A stretch of 64,000 nt of DNA from an uncultured Methanoregula sp. (GTDB lineage Archaea > Halobacteriota > Methanomicrobia > Methanomicrobiales > Methanospirillaceae). Within the stretch, counting starts at the first letter, position 1. Each line of letters opens with the position of its first letter. Of the stretch, positions 32,791 to 41,791 are shown one piece after another. The stretch is from the NCBI RefSeq assembly GCF_963678795.1, contig NZ_OY787452.1, forward strand, positions 806,001-870,000, in the 5' to 3' direction. The position numbers and the translations under genes are program-made. Below the pieces are notes generated by a model. That model did not search any database, was not told the origin of the DNA, and was given only the letters and a program-made list of their open reading frames with translations.

Positions 32791-35700
32791 ATGATTACTA
32801 TCATCTACGTTGATGACGAACCCGATCTTCTTGAGATAGGCAAACTGTTTTTGGAAGAGGACAAAGAGTTTTCTGTCGATTGTGTACTCTCGGGAAAAGA
32901 GGCTCTTGATCGGATAAGTTCAGGGCATTATGATGTGGTAGTATCAGATTACCAGATGCCGAAGATGAACGGTATTTCCCTGTTAAAGACCGTGCGTGCA
33001 ACCTTTGGCGACATCCCGTTCATCCTGTTCACCGGCAAAGGCCGGGAGGATGTCGTGATCGAGGCCATCAACAATGGCGCCGATTTTTACCTCCAGAAGG
33101 GTGGCGACCCGGAGGCCCAGTTCGCCGAGCTGGCCCACAAGATCCGCCAGGCGGTGATGAGAAAACAGACAGAACGCTCGCTCCATGATTCGGAACGCCG
33201 TCTCTCCGATATCATTGACTTTCTCCCTGATGCAACGTTTGCGATCGACCGGTCCGGACATGTGATCGCGTGGAACCGGGTGATGAAAGAGCTGACCGGG
33301 AGATCTGCCTCAGAGATGATGGGAAAAGGGGATTATGAATATGCGATCCCGTTCTATGGCAACCGCCGCCCAATCCTGATCGATCTGGTATTTTCCCCGC
33401 ACGACGAGATCGGGGACCGTTATTCCTTTGTCAGGGAAGACAAGGGAATCCTGACCGCTGAGACCATAAATGCGACACCGAACGGGATTTCGCGGGTTCT
33501 CTCGGGAAAGGCCGCACCCCTCTTCGATTTCCAGGGATCCGTTATCGGGGCAATCGAGTCCATCCGGGACATTACGGAGATAAAAAAGACCGAACAGGAA
33601 CTGCAAAGAAGCGAAGACCGGTACCGTTCCATTGTCAACGATCAGATCGAGATGATCATGAGGTTCACTCCCGATGGAACGATAACATTCGCCAACGAGT
33701 CATTCCGGTCATTCTTCGTTCCCCGGATGAGTCCGCAAGAGATAGAGAGAATGAATGTCCGCGAACTCCTCCGCAGGGGAAATGTCAAAAAGGACATGCG
33801 TTTTCTCGCTCCGCTCACGCCGGCTTCACCAACACGGGAGATTGAGCAGGCAATTCCTGACATGACCGGGAAGATATGCTGGCAGCACTGGTCGGTCCGG
33901 GCTTTGTTCGACAAAGCCGGTCAGCCGGTTGAGTACCAGGTAGTCGGCCATGACATTACGGGGCAGAAACGGGCAGAAGAGGAGCGGAACCGTTTCGGGC
34001 ATATCCTTGACAGCTCGGTAAACGAGCTCTATATCTTTGATCCGGAAACGCTGAAGTTTATCGAGGTCAACCTGGGTGCCCGGAAAAATCTCGGGTATTC
34101 CCTTGAAGAGCTGCGCACGCTTACTCCCCTCGACATTAAACCTGAGTTCACCAAAGAATCCTTTGAAACCCTTGTCGTTCCCCTGCGCGGTGGTGAGAGA
34201 GAAGAGGTCGTATTTACGACAACTCATAAGCGAAAAGACGGGAGTCTGTATCCGGTTGAAGTACACCTGCATCTTTCCAGAGCCGGGGTTTCACCGGTCT
34301 TTGTTGCAATTATTCTTGATATCACCGAAAGAAAACGGGCGGAGGAAGAGCTGGCATTCAAGAATGCCATCCTGTCAACACAGCAGGAAACATCCCTCTA
34401 CGGAATCCTTATTGTAGATGAGAATGGCAGGATCATCAATTACAACCAGAAATTTCCCGGTATCTGGGGAATTCCGGATGCACTCCTTCTGTCCCGCATA
34501 GATGAGCCGGTGCTGCATCATGTCGTAGGACAACTTGCCGATCCGGAAGCGTTTCTTGCCCGGGTCAGGTATCTCTACGATCATAAAGAGAAGAAGAGCT
34601 TTGAGGAGCTCCTGTTAAAAGACGGCAGGGTCCTAGAGCGGTTCTCCGCCCCGATGCTGGGGAAAGAGGGAAAATATTACGGGAGGATCTGGTATTTCAG
34701 GGATATCACCAGGCGCAGGAAGTCGGAAGAGATTCTCAAAAAGAGTGAGGCCCGGTTCCATAATCTCTACAGGAATATGATCGAGGGTGTCGCTCTTCAT
34801 CATCTCGTATACGATGATAAGGGAAATCCGGTGGACTATATCATCATTGAAACCAACCCGGCGTTCGAGAAACATCTCGGTATCTCACGGGAGAACGTGA
34901 TCGGGAGGACAAGCCGGGAAGCGTACAGCGTGACCGAGCCCCCCTACCTTGAACGCTATGCCCGGGTCGCACTCACCGGTGAGCCTGATGTATTTGAGAC
35001 ATACTTCCCCCCGCTGGACAGATATTTTTCCATCTCGGCATATTGCCCGGAAAAGGGCCATTTTGCCACGATATTTGAAGACATCACCGAGCGTAAACTG
35101 GCTGAAGGAAAATTGAAGGAGAGCGAAGCGAAGTACCGCGAACTGGCTGAACTGCTGCCCCAGGGTATCTTCGAGCTGGATTCAACGTTCCGGATCACGT
35201 ATGCAAACCAGCATGTGCAGGATTTATTCGGGCTTACCAGCGAGGATATCAGCCAGGGATTGAGCGCTCTCTCCCTGATCGATCCCTCCCAGCACGGACG
35301 GGTGAGGGAGAGTGCACAGAGAATAATCCGGGGTTCACCGGTTGAGCCGGGGGAATATACAGCCCTGCGAAAAGATGGCAGCACGTTTCCGGCCCTCATC
35401 TATTCAGCCCCGGTTTGCCGGGGCGCGATCCTCGCGGGTTTCCGCGGGGTCATTGTCGATATCTCGTCCCGGAAAAAAATGGAGGACGATCTGCGGCAGA
35501 AAAATGTGGATCTTCATACGGCCTTTGAACAGATCACCGCCACGGAAGAAGAGCTCAGAGAGAATTACGAAGAGCTCCGCAGGCACGAACAGGTACTCCG
35601 TTCCAGTGAGGAGAAATTCCGGGTTCTTGTCGAGAACTCGCTTGACGCTATCCTGATCACAGACTTTGATGGAAACCTCCTTTTTGCAAACCAGGCAGCC

Positions 35701-38256
35701 GGCCGAATCATCGATGAGACGGGGTATGAAACAATGATCGGGACGCGGAACGTGCTCGAGTTTGTTGCTCCTGATTCACGTGATGACGTGCTTAAGGATA
35801 TGAGTAACGTTGCACAGGGCATCGATACGCATCTCGTCAATTATAAACTCATCACCGATAAAAAACAGGTTATCTGGGTTGAGTGTATCGGAAAGAAGGT
35901 TCCGTTTGGAAACGCAGACGCGATACTGGTCTCCCTGCGGGACGTGACAGAACGTAAAAAAACCGAGGACCATCTGCGGGAATCAGAGAGAAAATTTGCC
36001 ACCATTTTTTTAAACAACCCGGTCGCGCTCACGCTCGTATCTGCCGAAGACGGAAAATTTGTCGAGGTCAATGAAGCGTTTTTACGTAACACAGGGTTTG
36101 AACGGGAGGAGGTGATCGGGAATACCTCTGACAGCCTGGGCATTTTTGTTGATAAAAACGAATACGCCCGGCTGGCTTTTGAGATCCGGGAAAAGCACCA
36201 CGTGGAAGGTATGGAACTGCAGTGCCGGAAAAAGAACGGTCAGATCCGGACCTGCCGTTTCTCTTCGAGCATGATCATCATGGGTACAAAGCCGGTCATT
36301 CTCTCCACGATTGAGGATATCACCGAACAAACGACCACACAGTCTGCTTTCCAGGCCATTGTCAGGAGCATGGTAGGCACAACCGGGGTAAGCTCACTCG
36401 GTAAGATCGCAAAAAACATCAGTTCCTGGCTGGGAGCTGACTGTGTCATGATCGGGGAGATCCAGCCGGACGGGCAGACCGTGAAAGTCCTGTCCATGCT
36501 CCTTGACGGAGAGGAGATCCCTGATTTTTACTATTCGCTCAAGGGGACACCCTGCGACAACGTCGTGGAGAAAGGATTCTGCCTGTACCCGGATAATGCC
36601 CGGCAACTCTTCCCGGAGAGCAGGGATCTTGCCGGGCTCAACATCCGGGGATACGTCGGGACACCCCTGAGGAATTCAGCGGGAATGGTTTCCGGAATCC
36701 TCTGTGCACTGTCCCGTAATCCACTCTCTCCTACCCCGTCCGTACAGGAAATCATGGATATCATTGCCGTGAAAGCAGCTGCGGAAATTGAGGGCATGCA
36801 GATGGAGCGTGCGCTCGAAAAAAGCCGCCAGCTGCTTGGGGAGGCAATGGACATGGCACACCTGGTGAACTGGGAGTATGATCTTGCATCGGGGTTGTTC
36901 ACCTTCGATGACCGGTTCTATGCCCTGTACGGCACTACGGCGGAAAGGGAAGGCGGCAACCTGATGCCGGCTGAAGTGTATGCCCGGGAGTTTGTCCACC
37001 CGGATGATCGTCATCTCGTTGGCGAAGAGGTGAAACGGGCCATGACAACAACCGATCCCAACTATACGTCCGCGCTCGAACACCGTATCATCCGCAGGGA
37101 TGGTGAGATACGGTATATCGTTGTTCGTATCGGGATCACGAAGGATGCAGAAGGCAGGATAGTCAAGACCCATGGCGCGAACCAGGATATTACCGACATC
37201 AGGAAGGCTGAGGAGGTAGTCCGGGAGACCGAGGGAAGGTACCAGTCTCTCGTTGAGACCTCCCCGGGCATAATCTGGGAGATCGACCCGGGGGGAAGAC
37301 TCCTGTACATTAGTCCCATCGTTGCAACGATCATGGGATATGCACCAAAAGAACTGATTGAAAAAAAGATATCAGACCTGATCCCGGAAGAGATGAGATC
37401 GGTTGTGGGGAAACTGATGGCACACTTCGGTGCATCACTGGATGAGCCGATATCACCGTTTGAAATCATTGTCCGGCACCGTGACGGCCATGACATAGTA
37501 CTGGAGATCCGGCCTTCCCGGATAATCGGTAGAGACGGAAATCTGGCCGGGTTCCGTGGGGTGGCTTTCGATACAACCGAACGCAAGAAAGCCGAAGAGG
37601 CACTCAAGAGGGCGAACCGCCAGCTCAACCTGCTTGGCAGTATCACCCGGCATGATCTGCTCAATAAGATCACGGTAATTCTCGGGAATCTCAAGATGGC
37701 TGAACGAAAATGCACTGACCCGATGCAGGGCGAACATCTGAAAAAAATCCGATCTGCCACCAGCACAATCAAGTCGCAGATCGAGTTCACCCGGATTTAC
37801 CAGGAGCTCGGCATTCATGAGCCGCAATGGATTGACCTGAACACGGTCATACCTTATCAGCATGTCCCGCCGGGAATCACGCTGGATGCGGCTGTACATG
37901 GCATTCAGTTACTGGCTGATCCGATGCTGGAGAGGGTATTTTTCAACCTCCTTGACAACTCAGTCCGGCACGGAGAGCGGGTAACAAAAATCCGGGTGTC
38001 GTCCCACCAGTCAGGAGAAAATCTGACTATCGTGTGGGAAGATAACGGGCGGGGTATTGCTGGTGATGAGAAGGAACAGATCTTCGAGCGGGGATTTGGA
38101 AAAAATACCGGCCTTGGGATGTTCCTGGCCAGAGAGATCCTCTCATTAACAGGCATCACGATCCGGGAGTGCGGGGTTCCGGGCAGGGAGGCCCGGTTCG
38201 AGATCGCGGTGCCGAAGGGGGCGTACCGGCTCGATACTCCTCCCGTAAAAGAGTGA
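32791..38256 (+). CDS. Giant hybrid sensor: receiver, ten PAS, GAF, histidine kinase (1821 aa)
   Basis: A soluble sensor kinase. The N-terminal receiver has acidic residues DDE at 8-10 and phospho-acceptor Asp53. PAS domains start near residues 133, 273, 400, 525, 651, 776, 937, 1064, 1347 and 1479, with a coiled coil near 900-935 and a GAF domain around 1180-1345. The kinase core has His1621 (ITRHDLLNK) and N, G1 and G2 boxes (DNSVRHGE, EDNGRGI, GFGKNTGLGM). PAS and GAF domains could bind haem, flavin or small ligands; no ligand is readable. It has no TM segment. Confidence 0.93.
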   Translation: MITIIYVDDEPDLLEIGKLFLEEDKEFSVDCVLSGKEALDRISSGHYDVVVSDYQMPKMNGISLLKTVRATFGDIPFILFTGKGREDVVIEAINNGADFYLQKGGDPEAQFAELAHKIRQAVMRKQTERSLHDSERRLSDIIDFLPDATFAIDRSGHVIAWNRVMKELTGRSASEMMGKGDYEYAIPFYGNRRPILIDLVFSPHDEIGDRYSFVREDKGILTAETINATPNGISRVLSGKAAPLFDFQGSVIGAIESIRDITEIKKTEQELQRSEDRYRSIVNDQIEMIMRFTPDGTITFANESFRSFFVPRMSPQEIERMNVRELLRRGNVKKDMRFLAPLTPASPTREIEQAIPDMTGKICWQHWSVRALFDKAGQPVEYQVVGHDITGQKRAEEERNRFGHILDSSVNELYIFDPETLKFIEVNLGARKNLGYSLEELRTLTPLDIKPEFTKESFETLVVPLRGGEREEVVFTTTHKRKDGSLYPVEVHLHLSRAGVSPVFVAIILDITERKRAEEELAFKNAILSTQQETSLYGILIVDENGRIINYNQKFPGIWGIPDALLLSRIDEPVLHHVVGQLADPEAFLARVRYLYDHKEKKSFEELLLKDGRVLERFSAPMLGKEGKYYGRIWYFRDITRRRKSEEILKKSEARFHNLYRNMIEGVALHHLVYDDKGNPVDYIIIETNPAFEKHLGISRENVIGRTSREAYSVTEPPYLERYARVALTGEPDVFETYFPPLDRYFSISAYCPEKGHFATIFEDITERKLAEGKLKESEAKYRELAELLPQGIFELDSTFRITYANQHVQDLFGLTSEDISQGLSALSLIDPSQHGRVRESAQRIIRGSPVEPGEYTALRKDGSTFPALIYSAPVCRGAILAGFRGVIVDISSRKKMEDDLRQKNVDLHTAFEQITATEEELRENYEELRRHEQVLRSSEEKFRVLVENSLDAILITDFDGNLLFANQAAGRIIDETGYETMIGTRNVLEFVAPDSRDDVLKDMSNVAQGIDTHLVNYKLITDKKQVIWVECIGKKVPFGNADAILVSLRDVTERKKTEDHLRESERKFATIFLNNPVALTLVSAEDGKFVEVNEAFLRNTGFEREEVIGNTSDSLGIFVDKNEYARLAFEIREKHHVEGMELQCRKKNGQIRTCRFSSSMIIMGTKPVILSTIEDITEQTTTQSAFQAIVRSMVGTTGVSSLGKIAKNISSWLGADCVMIGEIQPDGQTVKVLSMLLDGEEIPDFYYSLKGTPCDNVVEKGFCLYPDNARQLFPESRDLAGLNIRGYVGTPLRNSAGMVSGILCALSRNPLSPTPSVQEIMDIIAVKAAAEIEGMQMERALEKSRQLLGEAMDMAHLVNWEYDLASGLFTFDDRFYALYGTTAEREGGNLMPAEVYAREFVHPDDRHLVGEEVKRAMTTTDPNYTSALEHRIIRRDGEIRYIVVRIGITKDAEGRIVKTHGANQDITDIRKAEEVVRETEGRYQSLVETSPGIIWEIDPGGRLLYISPIVATIMGYAPKELIEKKISDLIPEEMRSVVGKLMAHFGASLDEPISPFEIIVRHRDGHDIVLEIRPSRIIGRDGNLAGFRGVAFDTTERKKAEEALKRANRQLNLLGSITRHDLLNKITVILGNLKMAERKCTDPMQGEHLKKIRSATSTIKSQIEFTRIYQELGIHEPQWIDLNTVIPYQHVPPGITLDAAVHGIQLLADPMLERVFFNLLDNSVRHGERVTKIRVSSHQSGENLTIVWEDNGRGIAGDEKEQIFERGFGKNTGLGMFLAREILSLTGITIRECGVPGREARFEIAVPKGAYRLDTPPVKE

Positions 38257-38354
38257 GAGTCATATCCCTGTATTTCACGATTGTCGCAGAGAAGAATCGA
38301 TATCCTCCAGTATACTTCTTTTTTTTAGAGATCAAAAGAGGATAGGTCCTGCAT

Positions 38355-38397
38355 CACGGGATCTTTTTATATTATAGTATTCTTCTGTAGATCATCC
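38355..38397 (+). promoter_or_regulatory. Shared promoter block, copy 2 (1117-aa sensor)
   Basis: CACGGGATCTTTTTATATTA then GTATTCTTCTGTA and CATCC match the block at 32737-32778, with TTTTTATATTATA as TATA box. Confidence 0.5.
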
Positions 38398-38416
38398 ATG
38401 TACCAGGGTTAGCACG

Positions 38417-41400
38417 ATGATCTCAGTTCTCTATGTTGACGATGAACCAGCCCTGCTGGAGCTGGGCAAACAGTTCCTTGAGAAAGACAGGATGTTTGTT
38501 GTTGACACCGCATCGTCAGCAAGAATAGCACTCACACAGCTGAAAACAGAGCGGTATGATGTCATCATCTCCGATTACCAGATGCCGGAAATGGACGGCA
38601 TCGCCTTCCTCAAGCACCTCAAAGCATCGGGCAATCCAACCCCGTTCATCATATTTACGGGAAGGGGACGCGAGGAGGTGGTCATCGAAGCACTCAATGA
38701 AGGGGCTGATTTCTATCTCCAGAAAGGCGGCGACCCGAAGTCCCAGTTTGCCGAGCTGGCGCATAAAATCCGCCATGCCATATCCCGGAGAGAGGCCATC
38801 TCGGCACTCAGGAAAAGCGAACGGGATTACCGGCACCTGATCGATAATGCCAATGAGGCCATCTATGTGGTGCAGGACGGGATGATCCGGATGGCAAACC
38901 CGCGACTGGTCGAGATGACCGGCTATTCCGAACAGGAACTGACGTCACTGCCCATGACAACATTCATCCATCCCGAGGATCGCGCCATGGTCGATGGCCG
39001 GTACGAGCGGCGGATCAGCGGCGAAGACATCCCGAGCCGGTATATATTCCGCCTTTTCCAAAAGGACAGGACCGTCCGGTGGGTCGAGCTCAGTGTTGTC
39101 GTGATCTCCTGGGATGAACGGCCGGCCGTCCTGGTCTTTCTCAATGATATAACCGAACGGAAAATTACTGAAGATGCCCTCCGGGAGCGCGAGGAGCGTT
39201 ACCGCCAGTTCTTCAAAACTACCCTTGATTGTGTCTTCATCACAACACCGGACGGCCGGTGGATCGATTTCAATGATGCGCTCGTAGAGATGTTCGGATA
39301 TGCGGACAGGGATGAAATGTTCCGGATTCCCGTCCCGTCCATTTATGCATACCCGGAGGAGCGGGCTGCATTCCTTAAAATCGTCGAGAGGGAGGGGTAT
39401 GTCAAAGAACGTCCCCTGAAGTTCAGGAAACGGGACGGGACCGTATTTGACTCCCTCATCACTATCGTGCCTCTTAAAAATCCGGACGGGACCCTCAAAG
39501 CATTCATCGGCACGTTCCGGGACATTACTGAACGCAAGCGGGCTGAAGAAGCACTCCGGGAGAGCGAGGAGCGCTACCGCCAGTTCTTCAAAACTACCCG
39601 GGACAGCGTCTTCATAACAACACCGGGTGGGAAGTGGATTGATTGTAATGACGCCCTGGTGGAGACCCTTGGATATAACAGCCACGAAGAAATAATGGGG
39701 ACTCCGGTCGCGTCTGTCTATGAACACCCGGAGGAACGTGAAACATTCCTCAAACGCGTAAAACGCGAAGGTTTTGTCAAAGAACATCACCTGAAGTTCA
39801 AGAGACGCGACGGCACGATCCTAGAGGCGCTCGTAACCATCGTGCCTCTCAAAAACCCGGACGGTTCCCTCAAAGTATTTGTCGGCACGGTCAGGGATAT
39901 CACGGAACACCAGCGGATGGTCCGGGCACTCCGGGAGAGCGAGACCCGGTACCGTCATATTTTTGAATCGTTTGAGGACCTTTACTACCAGACAGACCTG
40001 AACGGGACCATTACCCTTCTTTCCCCTTCCCTGTACCGCCTCACCGGATGGAAGCCGGAAGAGCTGGTGGGAAAACCGGCAACGGTCCTTTATATAAATC
40101 CTGATGACAGGACAACACTCCTTGAGGAGATCACCAGGATCGGGTATGTCAGGGATTATGAACTGCTGCTCCTGAAACGGGACGGGACCAGGACAACGGC
40201 ATCACTGAGTGCAAGCCGGATATATCACGATGACGGCAGCCCTGCAGGAATTGCCGGAATTCTCCGGGATATCAGCGGGCGCAAGCAGACAGAGAACGCC
40301 TTCAAGGAGAGTGAAGAGAGATTCCGTTCCATTGTTGAATATTCCCTTGAAGCAATTCTTATCCTCGATTTTGACGGAAAGATCCTCTTTGCCAACAATG
40401 CTGCGGCCCGCACGGTCGAACTCGATCACTATGCGGGGATGGTGGGCAGGAACGTGATGGCGTATATTGCACCCGAATCAAAAGATGACGTTATTAAGGA
40501 TTTTATCCAGGTTTCACAGGGCCACGATGCCTATGTCGCACACTACCACGTGATATCAGCCAGAGGAAATGCCATTTTCATCGAGTGCATCGGGAAAGTC
40601 ATCACCTACCAGGGTAAGCCGGCAGACCTCATTTCCATCCGGGATATTACCGGACAGAAAAGAATGGCAGTTCGCCCCCCCGGCCTGGAGCCGTTCGATC
40701 CGGGACGGGCGCAAAACCTGCTGGATTATATTATCGTGTACAGTCAGGAAGGGAAGATACTCTATGTAAACCCGGCTGCCGCGAGAGCGCTGGGATTTAC
40801 TGCAGAAGAGATGGATGGAACGCCGTTTGTTTCGTACGTTGCAGAAGAATCGCACGAGAGGGTGTCTGCCGGCATGGCAGCATTGGATGAAAGACGTGAA
40901 GTACCCCTCTTTGAGATCGAGCTTGTCGCGCGGGACGGGCTCCGTAGATCGGTGATCGTGAAAGGGAAGCCGGTCCAGTATGACACCAGCCCCGCAACGC
41001 TCCTGTTCCTGATCGATATCACGAGGAGAAAGGAACTCGAAGACCAGCTCACGAAGCGTGCACACGAGCTCCAGCGGATTTCTGCCGAATTAGAGCAGGC
41101 GAATAAACAGCTCACGATCCTCTCCACCATCACCCGTCACGACATCAATAACCAGCTGACCGTGCTGACGGGATACCTCAGCCTGCTGGAGCCGGAGCAG
41201 CCGGATCCCAGGCTCACCGGGTATTGCAGGAAGGCAGGTGATGCTGCAGAGCGGATATCTGCCATGATCCGGTTCTCCAGGGATTACGAGAAGATCGGTG
41301 CACAGGCCCCGGACTGGCAGGATCTTCAGGACATGGTAAAAGATGCAATAAAAGGTGCCCCGCTCGGGCAGGTCCGGGGGGTAAACGATCTCCCTGCCGG

Positions 41401-41770
41401 CAGGGAAGTGCTGGCCGATCCGCTGATTGCCAAGGTCATGTACAACCTGATGGACAATGCGGTACGGTACGGCGGGAAGATCACAACCATCCGCTTTTTT
41501 ATGCAGGAGGCCGGGGATACCTGCACTCTCATCTGCGAGGACGATGGGGACGGGGTGGCCTCTGCCGAGAAAGAGAAGATCTTTGAACGCGGGTTCGGGA
41601 AGAACACCGGTCTTGGCCTGGCCGTGTCAAGGGAGATCCTGGCGATCACCGGTATTACGATCCGTGAGACCGGGGAGCCGGGCAAAGGTGCACGGTTCGA
41701 GATCGCGATACCGGAGGGAGTATACCGGTTTACGGGCAATGATGAATCATTATATGACAGGGAAAAATGA
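38417..41770 (+). CDS. Hybrid sensor: receiver, six PAS, histidine kinase (1117 aa)
   Basis: Same plan as the 1821-aa protein. Receiver with Asp53, six PAS domains (starting near residues 137, 261, 386, 511, 638 and 770), coiled coil, His908 in ITRHDINNQL, then DNAVRYGG, EDDGDGV and GFGKNTGLGL. PAS 2 and 3 are close tandem copies (RYRQFFKTT), differing modestly. It is cytoplasmic. The next gene starts 22 bases later and may be co-transcribed. The phosphotransfer target is unknown; its own N-terminal receiver is one option. Confidence 0.93.
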   Translation: MISVLYVDDEPALLELGKQFLEKDRMFVVDTASSARIALTQLKTERYDVIISDYQMPEMDGIAFLKHLKASGNPTPFIIFTGRGREEVVIEALNEGADFYLQKGGDPKSQFAELAHKIRHAISRREAISALRKSERDYRHLIDNANEAIYVVQDGMIRMANPRLVEMTGYSEQELTSLPMTTFIHPEDRAMVDGRYERRISGEDIPSRYIFRLFQKDRTVRWVELSVVVISWDERPAVLVFLNDITERKITEDALREREERYRQFFKTTLDCVFITTPDGRWIDFNDALVEMFGYADRDEMFRIPVPSIYAYPEERAAFLKIVEREGYVKERPLKFRKRDGTVFDSLITIVPLKNPDGTLKAFIGTFRDITERKRAEEALRESEERYRQFFKTTRDSVFITTPGGKWIDCNDALVETLGYNSHEEIMGTPVASVYEHPEERETFLKRVKREGFVKEHHLKFKRRDGTILEALVTIVPLKNPDGSLKVFVGTVRDITEHQRMVRALRESETRYRHIFESFEDLYYQTDLNGTITLLSPSLYRLTGWKPEELVGKPATVLYINPDDRTTLLEEITRIGYVRDYELLLLKRDGTRTTASLSASRIYHDDGSPAGIAGILRDISGRKQTENAFKESEERFRSIVEYSLEAILILDFDGKILFANNAAARTVELDHYAGMVGRNVMAYIAPESKDDVIKDFIQVSQGHDAYVAHYHVISARGNAIFIECIGKVITYQGKPADLISIRDITGQKRMAVRPPGLEPFDPGRAQNLLDYIIVYSQEGKILYVNPAAARALGFTAEEMDGTPFVSYVAEESHERVSAGMAALDERREVPLFEIELVARDGLRRSVIVKGKPVQYDTSPATLLFLIDITRRKELEDQLTKRAHELQRISAELEQANKQLTILSTITRHDINNQLTVLTGYLSLLEPEQPDPRLTGYCRKAGDAAERISAMIRFSRDYEKIGAQAPDWQDLQDMVKDAIKGAPLGQVRGVNDLPAGREVLADPLIAKVMYNLMDNAVRYGGKITTIRFFMQEAGDTCTLICEDDGDGVASAEKEKIFERGFGKNTGLGLAVSREILAITGITIRETGEPGKGARFEIAIPEGVYRFTGNDESLYDREK

Positions 41771-41791
41771 ACAACGGGCAGGAGTGATGAT

